Shown piece by piece: positions 9,462 to 19,411 of a stretch of DNA of 64,000 nt. This DNA is from Trichomonas tenax (lineage: Eukaryota; Parabasalia; Trichomonadida; Trichomonadidae): assembly GCA_023091735.1 (NCBI GenBank), contig JALKBU010000016.1, positions 62,001 to 126,000 on the forward strand, in the 5' to 3' direction. Every line of letters begins with the position of its first letter. The stretch's first letter is position 1. The position numbers were made by a program, and so were the translations under genes. The notes under the pieces are model-generated. The model ran no database searches, had not been told where the DNA came from, and saw nothing but the letters and a program-made list of their open reading frames with translations.

Positions 9462-10652
9462 TATATACGTTGATTGCAGCTGAAATACATCGAAAAACGA
9501 ACGAATTTTTTTTATCTTCAGGCAAAATTTGTTTCAAACACCCTAGATGTATTATGTATATCAGTTTGTGTTTCCCAAAATGATTTGTAAATAAAGTGTT
9601 AATTTTTTATGAAATTCGATTAATGGCAATATTTATAAATTTTTATTATTCATCATTTTCGCCGTGTTGCTGGAGCACCCTAAATTTGGTCATGATTGAT
9701 GATCCTTTTTTGAAGCATGATATTTTCTTTGGAATGAAATTTTCATATTTTGTTGTTGGATATTTTGCATTTTAACAATTGATCATTTCTGTGTAACAAT
9801 TGCTTCAAGCAATTGCATCTAATGAGTGAGTGGTATATTAGAAATATAGAGAAGTTTCAGAAACAAATGAGCAATATGTCACCTTGTTCATTACAATAAT
9901 ATCATCGAAAACAAAAAGGCCAAACACTCTGATTAATGTATTGTTAATCTTTACATGCTCAGTGAAAAGCTTGTAGCAGATAAGAAACCTTTCTATAAAC
10001 AAAAGATTTAACCAATCACATTTAATGACAAAATGCTATTTGTGCAATGTAGGTGAACAAAAGAAAAACGCAATCATTTCATATATGTGTGCTCTTCATT
10101 CCATTCCAAGGTGTGATTTAATGTGGTCACTTTGGAGGAAGTAACTATCAAATTTCGTAGTTATGAGTATCAATAAACTCTATCTCGCACAAATGTTCAT
10201 CATTTTAATATTGAATTATTCAATATGGGTATGTTTCTATTTAAAGTTCAATACATGAAGCAACGGATCAAACTGCATGTATTGATAGTAAAGCAATACC
10301 TTCAACCTTTATTCATGGCGATTTGATTAAATTTCAATGCGTTTGTAGTTCTTGATGATTTAAGTTTGGATAACATATTGTTATTCATCATCTACCAATA
10401 TATGATGCTATGAGCAGACTCATAATCTTTCAACTAACAGATCAAGATATAATCCATACTAACCGCAACTCTATTTACAGTTTTCTGTTCGCATTTTGAT
10501 TATTGGGCAAAAAAACGCAAAACAGGGAAATAACCTTAAGTTAAATTGAGAGTGCCTATTATCGTCCGATGTGTGCCCTTAAATGACATGTAAATTATTT
10601 ACACAGCAAATGTAAGAAACTCATAGAAAACAAACATTTACTCCGTTTATAA
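9462..10652. other. Long spacer without a recognisable gene
   Basis: These 1,191 bases contain no open frame of note on either strand and no tRNA-like B box that I could find. There is a short hairpin at about 9795-9815 (CAATTGCTTCAAGCAATTG). The last 80 bases hold one promoter-type motif (TGACATGTAAATTATTTACA near 10587). The rest is undistinguished AT-rich sequence, unusually long for this region. Confidence 0.5.
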
Positions 10653-11378
10653 ATGAGTGGAGGAAAGCTTCCGAGATTTCCCGTCACAAAACCCCCGCGC
10701 GCTGTCACGCACCCGGAGACAGAGGTTGCGACACGCGAAGTCGCACCTGTGAAGAGGGAGAAGAAGAGCCTCCACAAGAAAGTTTCTCCGAATCAACACA
10801 CAGAGTTTCGCCGCTTCTACGACCGCGGAGACATTCCAGTCCGCTTAGTTCACACCACATTCAAGAACAAGATTGCTTGGTCCGTTGACCCTTCTGTTCT
10901 CGATTATCAACACTATTTACCGCTATTTTTCGACGGCTTGAGAGAAAAGGAGGAGCCATACTGCTTCTTCGCACGCAAGGGCACGTGGGAGCTCCTCAAG
11001 AACGGCGGAACACGCGTTCTTCAGTGCATTCCGCAAGTTGTTATTCCTCTTAAGAAGGCACTCGACACACGCGATATGGACATTGTTCCTGTCGCCCTCC
11101 GCACAATGCAGAAGTTAGTTAAGTCCAGTGAACTCGCTGGCGAAGCTTTGATTCCTTTCTACAGACAACTTCTTCCAGTTCTCAACGAATTCAGCTTATG
11201 TAACAAGAACTTGGGCGACAGAATCGAATACGGACAGCGCAAGAAAGAAAATATTGGTGATCTCATTCAGGAAACACTCGAAGTCCTTGAACTTAACGGT
11301 GGACCAGAAGCTTTCATCAACATTCAATATATGATCCCAACTTACCAGTCCGCGAAGGCTCCTGGTGATGACGAATAA
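10653..11378 (+). CDS. PACRG: PACRG, parkin co-regulated gene protein
   Basis: ATG 10653 gives 241 aa, the usual size for the family. After a basic disordered N-terminus (1-50) the sequence is strongly PACRG-like: FRRFYDRGDIPVRLVHTT, NKIAWSVDPSVLDYQHYLPLFFDGLREKEEPY, then ARM-like helices (IPQVVIPLKKALDTRD, LIPFYRQLLPVLNEF). PACRG sits at the inner junction between the A and B tubules of ciliary doublets, so this is a flagellar structural gene. Codons are GC-richer than in neighbouring hypotheticals, suggesting high expression. The stop overlaps TAAA. An initiator-like TCATA lies about 34 bases before the ATG. Confidence 0.95.
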   Translation: MSGGKLPRFPVTKPPRAVTHPETEVATREVAPVKREKKSLHKKVSPNQHTEFRRFYDRGDIPVRLVHTTFKNKIAWSVDPSVLDYQHYLPLFFDGLREKEEPYCFFARKGTWELLKNGGTRVLQCIPQVVIPLKKALDTRDMDIVPVALRTMQKLVKSSELAGEALIPFYRQLLPVLNEFSLCNKNLGDRIEYGQRKKENIGDLIQETLEVLELNGGPEAFINIQYMIPTYQSAKAPGDDE

Positions 11379-12008
11379 ATTGCTATTTTCTATTTTCATT
11401 ATAATCTAATTAATCATATCATATTTTTATCTGGCAAATGTGTATATGCTATATTTTGTTATAATTCTGGGAACAGGAACTTTAATTATAAATTGATTAA
11501 ATCAATATTAAAATCATATGTTATTCTTCTTATTTTATGAAATTCATATTGTCTTAATCATGTGTTTGTTGGCGATATAATTAACATTAGTTGATGTTCG
11601 ATATTATAAATCATAGAAGCGCTTTTATGATCTTGAATTATTTCGATAAAATTGAATGATTATCATACAATAAAGATATCAACTGAAGTATGTTGATATG
11701 TAGACATATGTTCAGCTATACCTTATATATGTAACTATTTGCATGTTAATGTTTAAATTGATTTGTATATCAAGTTATAGATGATAAACTCTGTCCGAGA
11801 AAAATGATATGAAAAAATGAAATTCGGCCAAAACATAAATCAGCTAAAATAAAAACAATTTGTAAGATAAATTACCTAAGAAATTTCCAAAAATAAAGAA
11901 ATATTTGATGAAATTTAATAAATTTGAAGCAATATCACGCATACTACATATGGATGTCTATTTTGTGTCTATTTGAGAACAAAATCATTAACAAAAAGTC
12001 ACATTTTC
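11379..12008. other. Spacer without a gene
   Basis: This is 630 bases of AT-rich sequence between PACRG and the next gene. I see no gene and no clear copies of the promoter motif, unlike most other gaps here. A TCACA initiator-like site sits about 10 bases before ATG 12009. Confidence 0.4.
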
Positions 12009-13403
12009 ATGGAATCCAATTTGGTCGATAATCCAAAGAAACACGATGATGATTTTGAACTCATTGAAATCGAAAAAATGGATGATTTTACGCAGCCTCA
12101 GCTTATAGAAATGCTTTACAATCAATTGCAATTATTAATGAAAATTCCAATCGAACATTTGATCTTTTATTTGCACAGCATTGACGTTCTATGTCACAAG
12201 ATTACGGTTTTTCCCTATCAATTCTTCGAATCAACTAAATTTTTAGATAATTTTGAATATATTGTAAATTTACAACGTGATGACCCAAGATTTGAAGCAT
12301 CGTTAGAAGTTTTTACAACAATTTCAGCTAAATCCGATGAATTTATGGAATTATATTTTCAAAAAGATCCAAAACTAGATATCATCAATGAAGCACTTAT
12401 ATTGAAAAAAACTAGCATGGTACGTGTTGCTTCTATGTTCTTTAAGAACTGTTTGATGAATCCAAACGCTTTAAACGCAATTATTCAAAGAAAGATATTG
12501 GAAAAATTTCCAGCGCTGTTTTGCGAAATGTTACGAAATGTGCCTGAATACTACTTCGATGTGGATATCAAAGATCGTGTTGAATACGCATTTAGTTTGT
12601 TTAACTCGATGATTAACATATTTCCAAATGAAAATCTCGATTCAACAGTAATTCGCGATGTATTATATCAAGCAATAGATTCTCCTATCAATAGTTATCT
12701 CGTAGACAAAATATCAACACTAGAATTCATTGTTTATCATAAATTTGGAATCGAAACTATTTTCGAAGATAGCAAACTTTGGGAATACATGAAATATCTT
12801 TTGGAAGAGTCTCGTTTCAATTCTTCATATAAAACTATATTCGAGTTGATTGAAATAGCTTACAAAGAAAAGATAATTGATTTAAACTCAATCCCTTTCC
12901 TTTCTATTATAAGAATCATTGACAGCGATTTATACATTCCTAATGATTACATTATCTCTGTGTTGAAGTTCGCGAAGGAACTTATTAATCCAGAAAACAT
13001 AATGATCGTTGTTGCAAACCTCGACATCAAGAAATTCGTGAATTCATTGAGAACATCGGACTCTGTTGTAATGGTTAACTCTTTACCAATATTATGGGAT
13101 ATTTACTTGTATTTAGCATTTTCTAATACATTTATGAAATTCGATTTCCATTCATGCGAAGATTTGCTCATAGAGAGTCTAGAGTATGATCAATCATTAG
13201 TTTATGAAATATTCAAGATCAGAGTCATTCCATTCTTAACTAAACTCGTTCAAATGGATTCGGATTCCAGATCTCATTTCGAATCATTCGTTCGTGAAAT
13301 TAAAGAGAAAATGGATGAAATTGTTTCAAGTGAGGAAGTCGAAATAGAAGAATTACCACAATTATTTGATTCTGCAAATGAAATGATTGCGAACTTATAT
13401 TAA
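12009..13403 (+). CDS. Hypothetical alpha-solenoid protein, 464 aa
   Basis: The first ATG in frame is at 12009 (MESNLVDNPKK); the upstream TTG-led extension is not used. The protein is almost entirely amphipathic helix with Leu/Ile/Phe periodicity (for example FEASLEVFTTISAKSDEFMELY, VASMFFKNCLMNPNALNAII), as in ARM/HEAT-like solenoids, and has an acidic C-terminus. I cannot name a family. It resembles the product of 14195-15571 in size, composition and helical pattern, and the two may be distant paralogues. It converges on the 13431 gene with a 27-base gap. Confidence 0.75.
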   Translation: MESNLVDNPKKHDDDFELIEIEKMDDFTQPQLIEMLYNQLQLLMKIPIEHLIFYLHSIDVLCHKITVFPYQFFESTKFLDNFEYIVNLQRDDPRFEASLEVFTTISAKSDEFMELYFQKDPKLDIINEALILKKTSMVRVASMFFKNCLMNPNALNAIIQRKILEKFPALFCEMLRNVPEYYFDVDIKDRVEYAFSLFNSMINIFPNENLDSTVIRDVLYQAIDSPINSYLVDKISTLEFIVYHKFGIETIFEDSKLWEYMKYLLEESRFNSSYKTIFELIEIAYKEKIIDLNSIPFLSIIRIIDSDLYIPNDYIISVLKFAKELINPENIMIVVANLDIKKFVNSLRTSDSVVMVNSLPILWDIYLYLAFSNTFMKFDFHSCEDLLIESLEYDQSLVYEIFKIRVIPFLTKLVQMDSDSRSHFESFVREIKEKMDEIVSSEEVEIEELPQLFDSANEMIANLY

Positions 13404-13430
13404 TATATTATTTAAAAAAAACAACAAAAT

Positions 13431-14021
13431 CTAAAAGAAGATATCTTCATCAGTGCTGTCCTCACTGTGATCTGTATCATAGCCATTCAAGTTTACAACA
13501 TACGACTTTATCGATTTCTTCGGCTCCTGGCCTATCTTTGGGACAGGAATCTTCTTCTTTCGAGGCTCTGGAGTCTCTTGTTTGACGACAGTTGCAACTT
13601 TCGGCTGATGTGAGATTCTGGGGATGGGAACAGGCGCCATCATGCTCCTGAAATACTGTGCATTGCTGTAAACGTATTGTTTTGCAATTTCGTATTTTTC
13701 TTGTTCTGTCTTTGAAGATAAAATCGGTGCGGTGCTGAATTGCCGAAGAACTGCTTGGATTATTTCGTATTCATTTGGAATTATTGGTTGATTTTGTGGA
13801 TAAATTATTGGATTTACTTGTTGTATAGGATTTTGTGCAACATTTGATTGGCTTACTGGAATTTCATTACTTTTCTGTGTAACAATTGGAATTGGTTTAT
13901 ATATTTGAGGATGATAAATATTTCCTGTGTTTTGAATCGGATTTGGCTGTGCATACATAGGATTTGTAGCATAAGCATTTCCTTGATACGCGTATTGTGC
14001 TTGATTTTGATTTATATTCAT
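13431..14021 (-). CDS. Hypothetical Asn/Gln/Pro-rich protein, 196 aa
   Basis: ATG at 14019-14021. Residues 1-85 are low-complexity Asn/Gln/Pro/Tyr/Ile sequence (YAYQGNAYATNPMYAQPNPI). A short helical stretch follows (YEIIQAVLRQF, then EQEKYEIAKQYVYSNAQYF), then a basic Pro/Lys segment and a strongly acidic end (DTDHSEDSTDEDIFF). The order of low-complexity sequence, small helical unit, basic patch and acidic tail is typical of disordered nuclear or RNA-associated proteins, but I cannot assign a function. It is divergent with the 14195 gene across a motif-bearing promoter. Confidence 0.7.
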   Translation of the reverse strand: MNINQNQAQYAYQGNAYATNPMYAQPNPIQNTGNIYHPQIYKPIPIVTQKSNEIPVSQSNVAQNPIQQVNPIIYPQNQPIIPNEYEIIQAVLRQFSTAPILSSKTEQEKYEIAKQYVYSNAQYFRSMMAPVPIPRISHQPKVATVVKQETPEPRKKKIPVPKIGQEPKKSIKSYVVNLNGYDTDHSEDSTDEDIFF

Positions 14022-14194
14022 TTCATCAAAATGTTTTTAAAAATGTTTAAAAATTCTGTCACATTTTCTTTTTTGTCATGTAAATAAATATTTGATATAT
14101 AAAAGTCTTTTGTCAAGTAAAATATTATTTGTCATGTAATTTTGGAATTGTTTTGTAAATATTGTTACAATGTCATTTTTTATTCTTTGTTATA
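14022..14194. promoter_or_regulatory. Divergent promoter gap with three motif copies
   Basis: The 173-base gap between two starts holds TTTGTCATGTAAATA near 14074, TTTGTCAAGTAAAAT near 14110 and TTTGTCATGTAATTT near 14130. TCATT lies close to the plus-strand ATG, as expected for a parabasalid initiator. Confidence 0.5.
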
Positions 14195-15571
14195 ATGGAA
14201 GTCTCAACTATTGATTTTTTTGACCCTAAGACGACAAAACCAGAAAAAATTCCGTATGAAAACCGTTTTTTGGTTAATGTTACTCGATTATTTGGCGAAT
14301 TAGGAGAAATATTATCAAAATCAAATCCAGATTTATTACAAAATCATTTAGAAAAGATATACAAAGATATGTTATGGGTTAATAGAATATCTGATCAACT
14401 TTTAACACAATATCCACTTATTTCGAAATTAATGGAGATATCTACTTCATTAGATATATCATATATCCAAAAACTATGCTTATCTATACTTGTGAAACTT
14501 TTAGATACTACTGATATTGGTATTATCCAGTTTTCTGAAACAGATTTTGTTTCATTTTTGAATTTTTTTCTTCCAATTAATAGAATAACTATATTCAGGC
14601 AAATAGCGTTCATTTTACGAAAGACGATAATGAGTGACATAACGAGAGACAAAATTATTGAAGAAGAATTTATTAACAAATTAATCGGATTCGCTCAAAC
14701 GTCATTAGAAGTACATAGTCTGAAGACCAATGAATATGTTTCTACTTGTGTTTTCATTTTAGGGGCCTTTTTTAATATCGCAGATGATCAATATTTGCAA
14801 AATATTTTACCACATGTTTCTGTTCTGATTCAGCAGCTTTTTGAAACGAATTATTATGAATATAAGCCATTTAAGAAAATATTATTGCCGCTGTGTGCTA
14901 GGATACCTGATTTTATATTAAAAGAAACTCGGATATTTGAATATTTAGTGAATTATATGAGTTTAAATCTTGGACATGCAAAAATAATTCAATTCGTTAC
15001 AACTTGTTTATATCACCTTGCTAAGCCTCCTAGTTTAGCTTTTCCTCAAGATTTCTTTAATTTCTCTGATCCTAATCTTTTTATCAAAGCAATAATAGAA
15101 CACAATCAGAATCCAAAATGCATTCTTTGTATTTTTCACTTTTTGAATTCATTTTTACCAAAAATGCCCAATTCTTTAATAGAATCATTCATTAACGATA
15201 ATGTTCTCAACTGCGTTGTTAATGCCTATACTGATATGTATACAGATTCGAAATTCAATGTTTTAAACTTCCTTTGGACATTGACAAAATGTTGTTCGCA
15301 GCAAAATAGAATCAAACTTCTCGATCACAGTGTATTTGAACTTATGGTGGAAATACTCGAAATAGAAGATGTTAGGCTACAAGATACACTAACTTTGATA
15401 TCAAGTTTCTTAATCAGAATTCAGCCAGAAATTAACATTCTTGAAGATGAAAGATTATCGAGACTCTTTGAGTTACTCGAAGAATGCTGCAGCTCTCAGT
15501 ATTCAAGTGTTAGTCGCGAAGCAGAAAACATACTTAGGTACTTCAATACTTCTCAGCAATTAAATGAATAA
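14195..15571 (+). CDS. Hypothetical ARM-like solenoid protein, 458 aa
   Basis: ATG 14195 (MEVSTIDFFDPKTTKPEKIPYENR) is the first in-frame ATG; the preceding TTG-led codons are unlikely to be translated. The body is repeating helix pairs (YIQKLCLSILVKLLDTTDIGII, FRQIAFILRKTIMSDITRD, KIIQFVTTCLYHLAKPPS) like armadillo repeats in importin-alpha-type proteins, but without a recognisable importin-beta-binding domain. The C-terminus (SSVSREAENILRYF) is also ARM-like. Function unknown. It is similar in style to the 12009 product. Confidence 0.75.
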   Translation: MEVSTIDFFDPKTTKPEKIPYENRFLVNVTRLFGELGEILSKSNPDLLQNHLEKIYKDMLWVNRISDQLLTQYPLISKLMEISTSLDISYIQKLCLSILVKLLDTTDIGIIQFSETDFVSFLNFFLPINRITIFRQIAFILRKTIMSDITRDKIIEEEFINKLIGFAQTSLEVHSLKTNEYVSTCVFILGAFFNIADDQYLQNILPHVSVLIQQLFETNYYEYKPFKKILLPLCARIPDFILKETRIFEYLVNYMSLNLGHAKIIQFVTTCLYHLAKPPSLAFPQDFFNFSDPNLFIKAIIEHNQNPKCILCIFHFLNSFLPKMPNSLIESFINDNVLNCVVNAYTDMYTDSKFNVLNFLWTLTKCCSQQNRIKLLDHSVFELMVEILEIEDVRLQDTLTLISSFLIRIQPEINILEDERLSRLFELLEECCSSQYSSVSREAENILRYFNTSQQLNE

Positions 15572-15608
15572 ATTTGTTTGTGTAAATAATATAACATTTA
15601 TAACATAA

Positions 15609-16903
15609 TTAAATACGAATATCGAGATATTTCGACCATTTATTAGCATCTTCTTCACTAAATATCTTGATTGAATGTCTCTCGGTGTTGAATACCCATT
15701 CTGCAGGTGAGAGTCGTGTCAGAAAATGTCAAACACAAATATTTGAGTGTTTCAGCGAAGAAGAAGCTTTCTTGTGTTCCTCTGACTTGCTTGTTTTCAG
15801 CAATATTATCAACATCATTGATCCACGAGAACCCCTTCTCTCTCCTTGCGCGCTTGTTGATGGCTGAAAACATCTTCCAAGCGTAATCTCTCCAGTTTGG
15901 CAAACCAGTGAACTTGAACATAACATATATTGATTCGCACGATTCAGGCCTCAACATGTAAACTCCATTATCGACAAAAAAGTCTTTACTGCCTGAAATA
16001 ACAAACCTCATTCTCTCACCGCCAACGCCTGTCATTGTTGAAGCGTATGCTTTGTAGTATCCTTTGGATAATTCATCCGCAAGTCTGAAATCTTCTGCTG
16101 CTTGTGGATTGGCTTTCACTGTTCCTACAGCCAACATTCCGCCAGCGAATGTCGCGAGATGCTCTTGAACTGGCTCCACGAATGAACTTCTGCTGTATAT
16201 ACCAAGTCCTGTGATGTTATTTGTTGTTTTAATAATCAGTTTCTTCTTAATATCGCGTGTGATGAGAAGATATCTGTCCAAGAAACTTTCGCCTATCCAC
16301 GCAACATAACATAGATCTTAATGATATACTCAAAGTAAGAATCCGATCCAGCGCCAACGTGCAACTTTCGTGCTGCGGCTGTGTAGCGTCCATTGTGTCC
16401 ATCAATTAAACCATTATTAGGATCACTCTTCTATATAATTCGATATATTTTCTTTCTCCTGTCAACATCGATAAAGTGATTAATTCCGATTGGAATGTTG
16501 ATGTGTCGGCGAGGCTATTCCACCCACTGGGGTTGCCTGTCGCTTGCATATTTCCGTTCTTGTGCGTTGTGAGTCTGATTCCACCACCAAAGATTCCGCT
16601 TTGTATCAAAGGAAAGATTGCATCTGCTGATTCAACAGCTTTGTCAAGGAACAGCTTATCACCAGAAAGTTGATATATTGAGATGAACCCATCGATGAAT
16701 CTGATGATGAACTCAAACAAACTCCAAGATCCGTTTGGTTTGAAATCTTTTTCAATGAAATCACGCGCTTTCTTGAAATCTTCGGTCAAATTCATCAAAT
16801 ATAGGGTAGATAGAGAGTCAACAATAGTGAGTCCTGCTTTTAGAGTCGATTGACATTGATTTGAATTGGCAATATATTCATCTTCGCCCCACTTGAAATC
16901 TGA
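15609..16903 (-). pseudogene. Decayed GH47 alpha-1,2-mannosidase
   Basis: Family motifs occur in order along the minus strand but in different frames. KWGEDEYIAN and GLTIVDSLSTLYLM (16780-16895) are followed by the LFEFIIRFIDG region, then PNNGLIDGHNGRY and SDSYFEYIIK after a shift near 16430. The frame shifts again near 16290 to SFLDRYLLITRDIKKK, HLATFAGGMLAVG, LRPESCESIYVMF, FTGLPNWRDYAWKMF and TQESFFFAETLKYL. A third shift near 15710 leads to the hallmark AEWVFNTERH, ending at a TAA at 15609. No in-frame ATG precedes the first motif, and a stop lies just upstream. GH47 enzymes trim alpha-1,2-mannose from N-glycans in the ER or Golgi. Three shifts plus a lost start argue for a pseudogene. 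Confidence 0.85.
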
Positions 16904-17142
16904 CGTGTAAATTTATAGATGACATAAACACAATTTCGATATAGATTTTAGATATTTAAAAACTAGTTGCGATGTAATTAAATTAGCAAAAAAATGCGCA
17001 CTTTGTCATGTAAAAAATTGTGTCAAAAATGTAAAAATATGATAAAATCCTTAGAGATTAAAAATATAAGTGTTCCATAGATAGTTAAATCATTTATTGC
17101 CAAATTTAGACAAATTTTTTGCGTTCATTTTTATCAAAAAAA
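16904..17142. promoter_or_regulatory. Gap with promoter motifs
   Basis: This gap lies between the 5' end of the GH47 pseudogene and the 17143 start. It has GACGTGTAAAT near 16902, TTTGTCATGTAAAA near 17007 and TGTCAAAAATGTAAA near 17022. TCATT lies about 15-20 bases before ATG 17143. One motif abuts the degenerate mannosidase, as if its promoter remains although its start codon is gone. Confidence 0.45.
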
Positions 17143-18138
17143 ATGAGTCATCAAGGAGAACTCGAGAATGGTGAGTTTTTGATATTCGAAGACAATAGCT
17201 GTCACATGGTTGGGCAGTCCTCCACGTCTTTGCAGTACACTCCTTCGACATTGTGCCTGACAAACTTCCACATTAAACTAAATCCGCAATTTGACGTCGA
17301 AATTCCAAGGAAAATCGCGCTGAGAGATATCACAAAGTTCCAACAGAAAGTGGTCGAGGACTCCACTATATTACAAATCCTCTCTGATGATCCTTCTCAG
17401 TCAATTTTATTATTTATTCCTGATGAAGTCCACAGAATGTCGTTTGTTAAAGTGTTCCAAAAGCTCTGTGCTGCTAATAATCTTGGTCAGGACAAATGCA
17501 ACGAATTAGCCGTAAAATATCGCTTGCAATTTAGAAATTCGAAAGATTTGAACCATTTCTACGAAAACATTAACAACACAGTCGACAGTGAATCGCCAAT
17601 TGATCAAATCTTGAAACCATCCGAAATTTCTTATTATCAATTATTATCTTCATTTAATATCTTATTCACGATTTGCAATTACATATCTGATATCCAAGAC
17701 ACAAGTCCAATGCTTTTCTTCGCTGTTTTGATCACATTTTTATCACTTGTTTCAATAATTGTTTATTTCTTCAACTTTGGAATCATGTTTGCATTCATTC
17801 CGTTATCAGGAATCATTACTGTTGGAATTTTACAGAGATTGGATCATTGGAAGACTGTTCCAGACCCAGATTATACAGATTCGCCAAATAATATTAAGCA
17901 GTTTATGATTAAGATTGATGATTTTCGCCATCACTTCAAGACAAGATTGACATGGGGAGATCCACAACTTACACTTCAAACTTGCGAATTTTTACTTGCT
18001 ATTTGCTTCATTTTCTATTTCCTCGATCCACTTGTTGTCCTCTGTATATCTCTTATCGGGCTTTCATTCTTTGAACGCTGGGATCCATTCAAACTCGGAT
18101 CATTGTCAAAACTCCTTTCAAAACTCATCTTGTGGTAA
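17143..18138 (+). CDS. GRAM/PH-like N-terminus with reticulon-like membrane hairpins
   Basis: ATG 17143 (MSHQGELENGEF) gives 331 aa. Residues 1-110 look like a GRAM or PH-type beta fold (LENGEFLIFEDNSCHMVG, TLCLTNFHIKLNP, ILLFIPDEVHRMSFVKVF). Two long paired hydrophobic segments follow, at about 190-235 (MLFFAVLITFLSLVSIIVYF) and 285-320 (LLAICFIFYFLDPLVVLCI). They are separated by a soluble loop ending in TRLTWGDPQLTLQ, reminiscent of the C-terminal membrane domain of MCTP/GRAM-type ER proteins. It probably sits in the ER or at membrane contact sites. The assignment is by pattern only. Confidence 0.6.
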   Translation: MSHQGELENGEFLIFEDNSCHMVGQSSTSLQYTPSTLCLTNFHIKLNPQFDVEIPRKIALRDITKFQQKVVEDSTILQILSDDPSQSILLFIPDEVHRMSFVKVFQKLCAANNLGQDKCNELAVKYRLQFRNSKDLNHFYENINNTVDSESPIDQILKPSEISYYQLLSSFNILFTICNYISDIQDTSPMLFFAVLITFLSLVSIIVYFFNFGIMFAFIPLSGIITVGILQRLDHWKTVPDPDYTDSPNNIKQFMIKIDDFRHHFKTRLTWGDPQLTLQTCEFLLAICFIFYFLDPLVVLCISLIGLSFFERWDPFKLGSLSKLLSKLILW

Positions 18139-18552
18139 GCTTTTTGTTAAATTTATTGTTGAAAGATAAAATTTATACTTTTCTATGCCAAATATAAAAA
18201 TATTAAATTGTATTTTTATTCATAACGCATAACTAGCACAATGCCAATAAGAAAGTCTCTATATAATGATTCAACAAAATATTTTCTTTCTTACCTAAAA
18301 AATTATGAATATAAATATTTCATTGACATAAAAGTACAATCAATTACTGTTTAAATTCTCAATGATGTTGCATGCTGAACGAGCACAGATTGAAAACAAT
18401 CATATTTTTTTTCGTATTCTAAATTATAAGTTGCTTATTATATCAATAGATAGTCTATGTCATAGGCATAATGATATTGATATAAAAATTGATTGTTATA
18501 AATCTCAAAAAAAGTTGATTCAAGCAAAAAGAAAAATGTCAAAAAAAATGAC

Positions 18553-18939
18553 ATGTCAAATGTCAAAAAGGAAGTTCCTCTGTCACATTTTGTAAAAATG
18601 ATTGATCAACAGAGTCAAGAAGAGAGACAGAACATTCTTGACAAAGCGGTATTACTCACGTGCCAAAAGATTATACAACCTGAAGTTCATGACAAAGTGA
18701 CGAGTTCTTATATGAATTCTGTTTCTTCGCTTGTTTCACAGATATTAAATCAAATTGTCGCAAAGGACTTGGTTTCATTTGCAAAGCACGCCAGTCGTAA
18801 AGAAATTACTGTCAATGATGTGATTTTATTATCCAGAAAAATGCCGAACACGTATCAACGCCTGAAAGAATTCAAAGAGAAGCAACTTGGTATAGGTTCG
18901 AAACCAACAAAAACAAAAAGTATCAAAAAAATGATTTAA
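18553..18939 (+). CDS. CENP-S/MHF1-like histone-fold protein
   Basis: ATG 18553 gives 128 aa; a second ATG at 18598 (MIDQQSQEER) is an alternative start. The core (VSSLVSQILNQIVAKDLVSF, FAKHASRKEITVNDVILLSRK) matches the histone-fold alpha2-loop-alpha3 of CENP-S/MHF1, where FAKHAKR..I...DV.LL.RR is typical. A basic tail (KPTKTKSIKKMI) follows. CENP-S pairs with CENP-X at kinetochores and with FANCM in DNA repair. The CENP-X partner is not in this window. A short ORF just upstream (18362-18595) is not convincing. The ATG lies inside a cluster of GACATGTCAAATGTC motif-like sequence. Confidence 0.75.
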   Translation: MSNVKKEVPLSHFVKMIDQQSQEERQNILDKAVLLTCQKIIQPEVHDKVTSSYMNSVSSLVSQILNQIVAKDLVSFAKHASRKEITVNDVILLSRKMPNTYQRLKEFKEKQLGIGSKPTKTKSIKKMI

Positions 18940-18951
18940 TTCAATTTCTTT

Positions 18952-19265
18952 TCATCACAAATCTTCAATCTTATATTGAGTTCCTTGCTCATCAAAAGTA
19001 ATCCTTTTTCCAAAATCCTTCCAAGATCGGCATTAAATCAATGAGCGATTCATCATTTTTTGAGAAACTCTCTTTGTTTTTTCATCTTTATCTCTATCAT
19101 CAATATCATAGAAGAGCGTCCCATGAATTCTTTTGGAATCGATTAAACCGCATCCAATTTTGTACATAACCTAATAATAAATCATCCTTCCTTCATTAAT
19201 TATTCAATAAGATATTTAATTATTTCTATGTTTCCAACTTCATAGACTCAGAAAAGAGGTGTAAC
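18952..19265 (-). pseudogene. Decayed gene fragment, possibly with one ankyrin-like unit
   Basis: On the minus strand a coding-like stretch at about 19151-18952 contains DSKRIHGTLFYDIDD and CRSWKDFGKRITFDE, interrupted by an in-frame stop. Just upstream (about 19190-19265) a separate fragment reads TPLF.VYEVGNIEIIKYLIE, which resembles an ankyrin repeat. Neither has a start codon. I read this as the 3' remnant of a degenerated gene. The identity of the non-ankyrin part is unknown. Confidence 0.4.
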
Positions 19266-19367
19266 TACATATGTCATCTAATGAATTTCATAAGAAATTT
19301 TATGAGCTTTGATATTTTGGAAAGAATTCTGGAAGCGTTAAAAACTATGTTAAAAAAAAACAATATA

Positions 19368-19411
19368 TGTCATGTAAAGTATAGGAAGTTTCCGAACTTT
19401 ACATGACAAAT
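19368..19411. repeat. Perfect inverted pair of the promoter motif
   Basis: TGTCATGTAAAGT and its exact complement ACTTTACATGACA face each other across about 15 bases, forming a short palindrome. The same motif occurs in the promoter gaps, but here it lies between two convergent genes, next to the decayed fragment. It could be the leftover promoter of that fragment. Confidence 0.7.

Noticed and set aside
9462..10652. Structural RNA gene in the long spacer
   Set aside because: No tRNA, rRNA or snRNA signature was visible; only a small AT-rich hairpin.
18362..18595. 77-codon frame upstream of CENP-S
   Set aside because: AT-rich composition, no recognisable domain, and it overlaps the promoter and start of the CENP-S-like gene.
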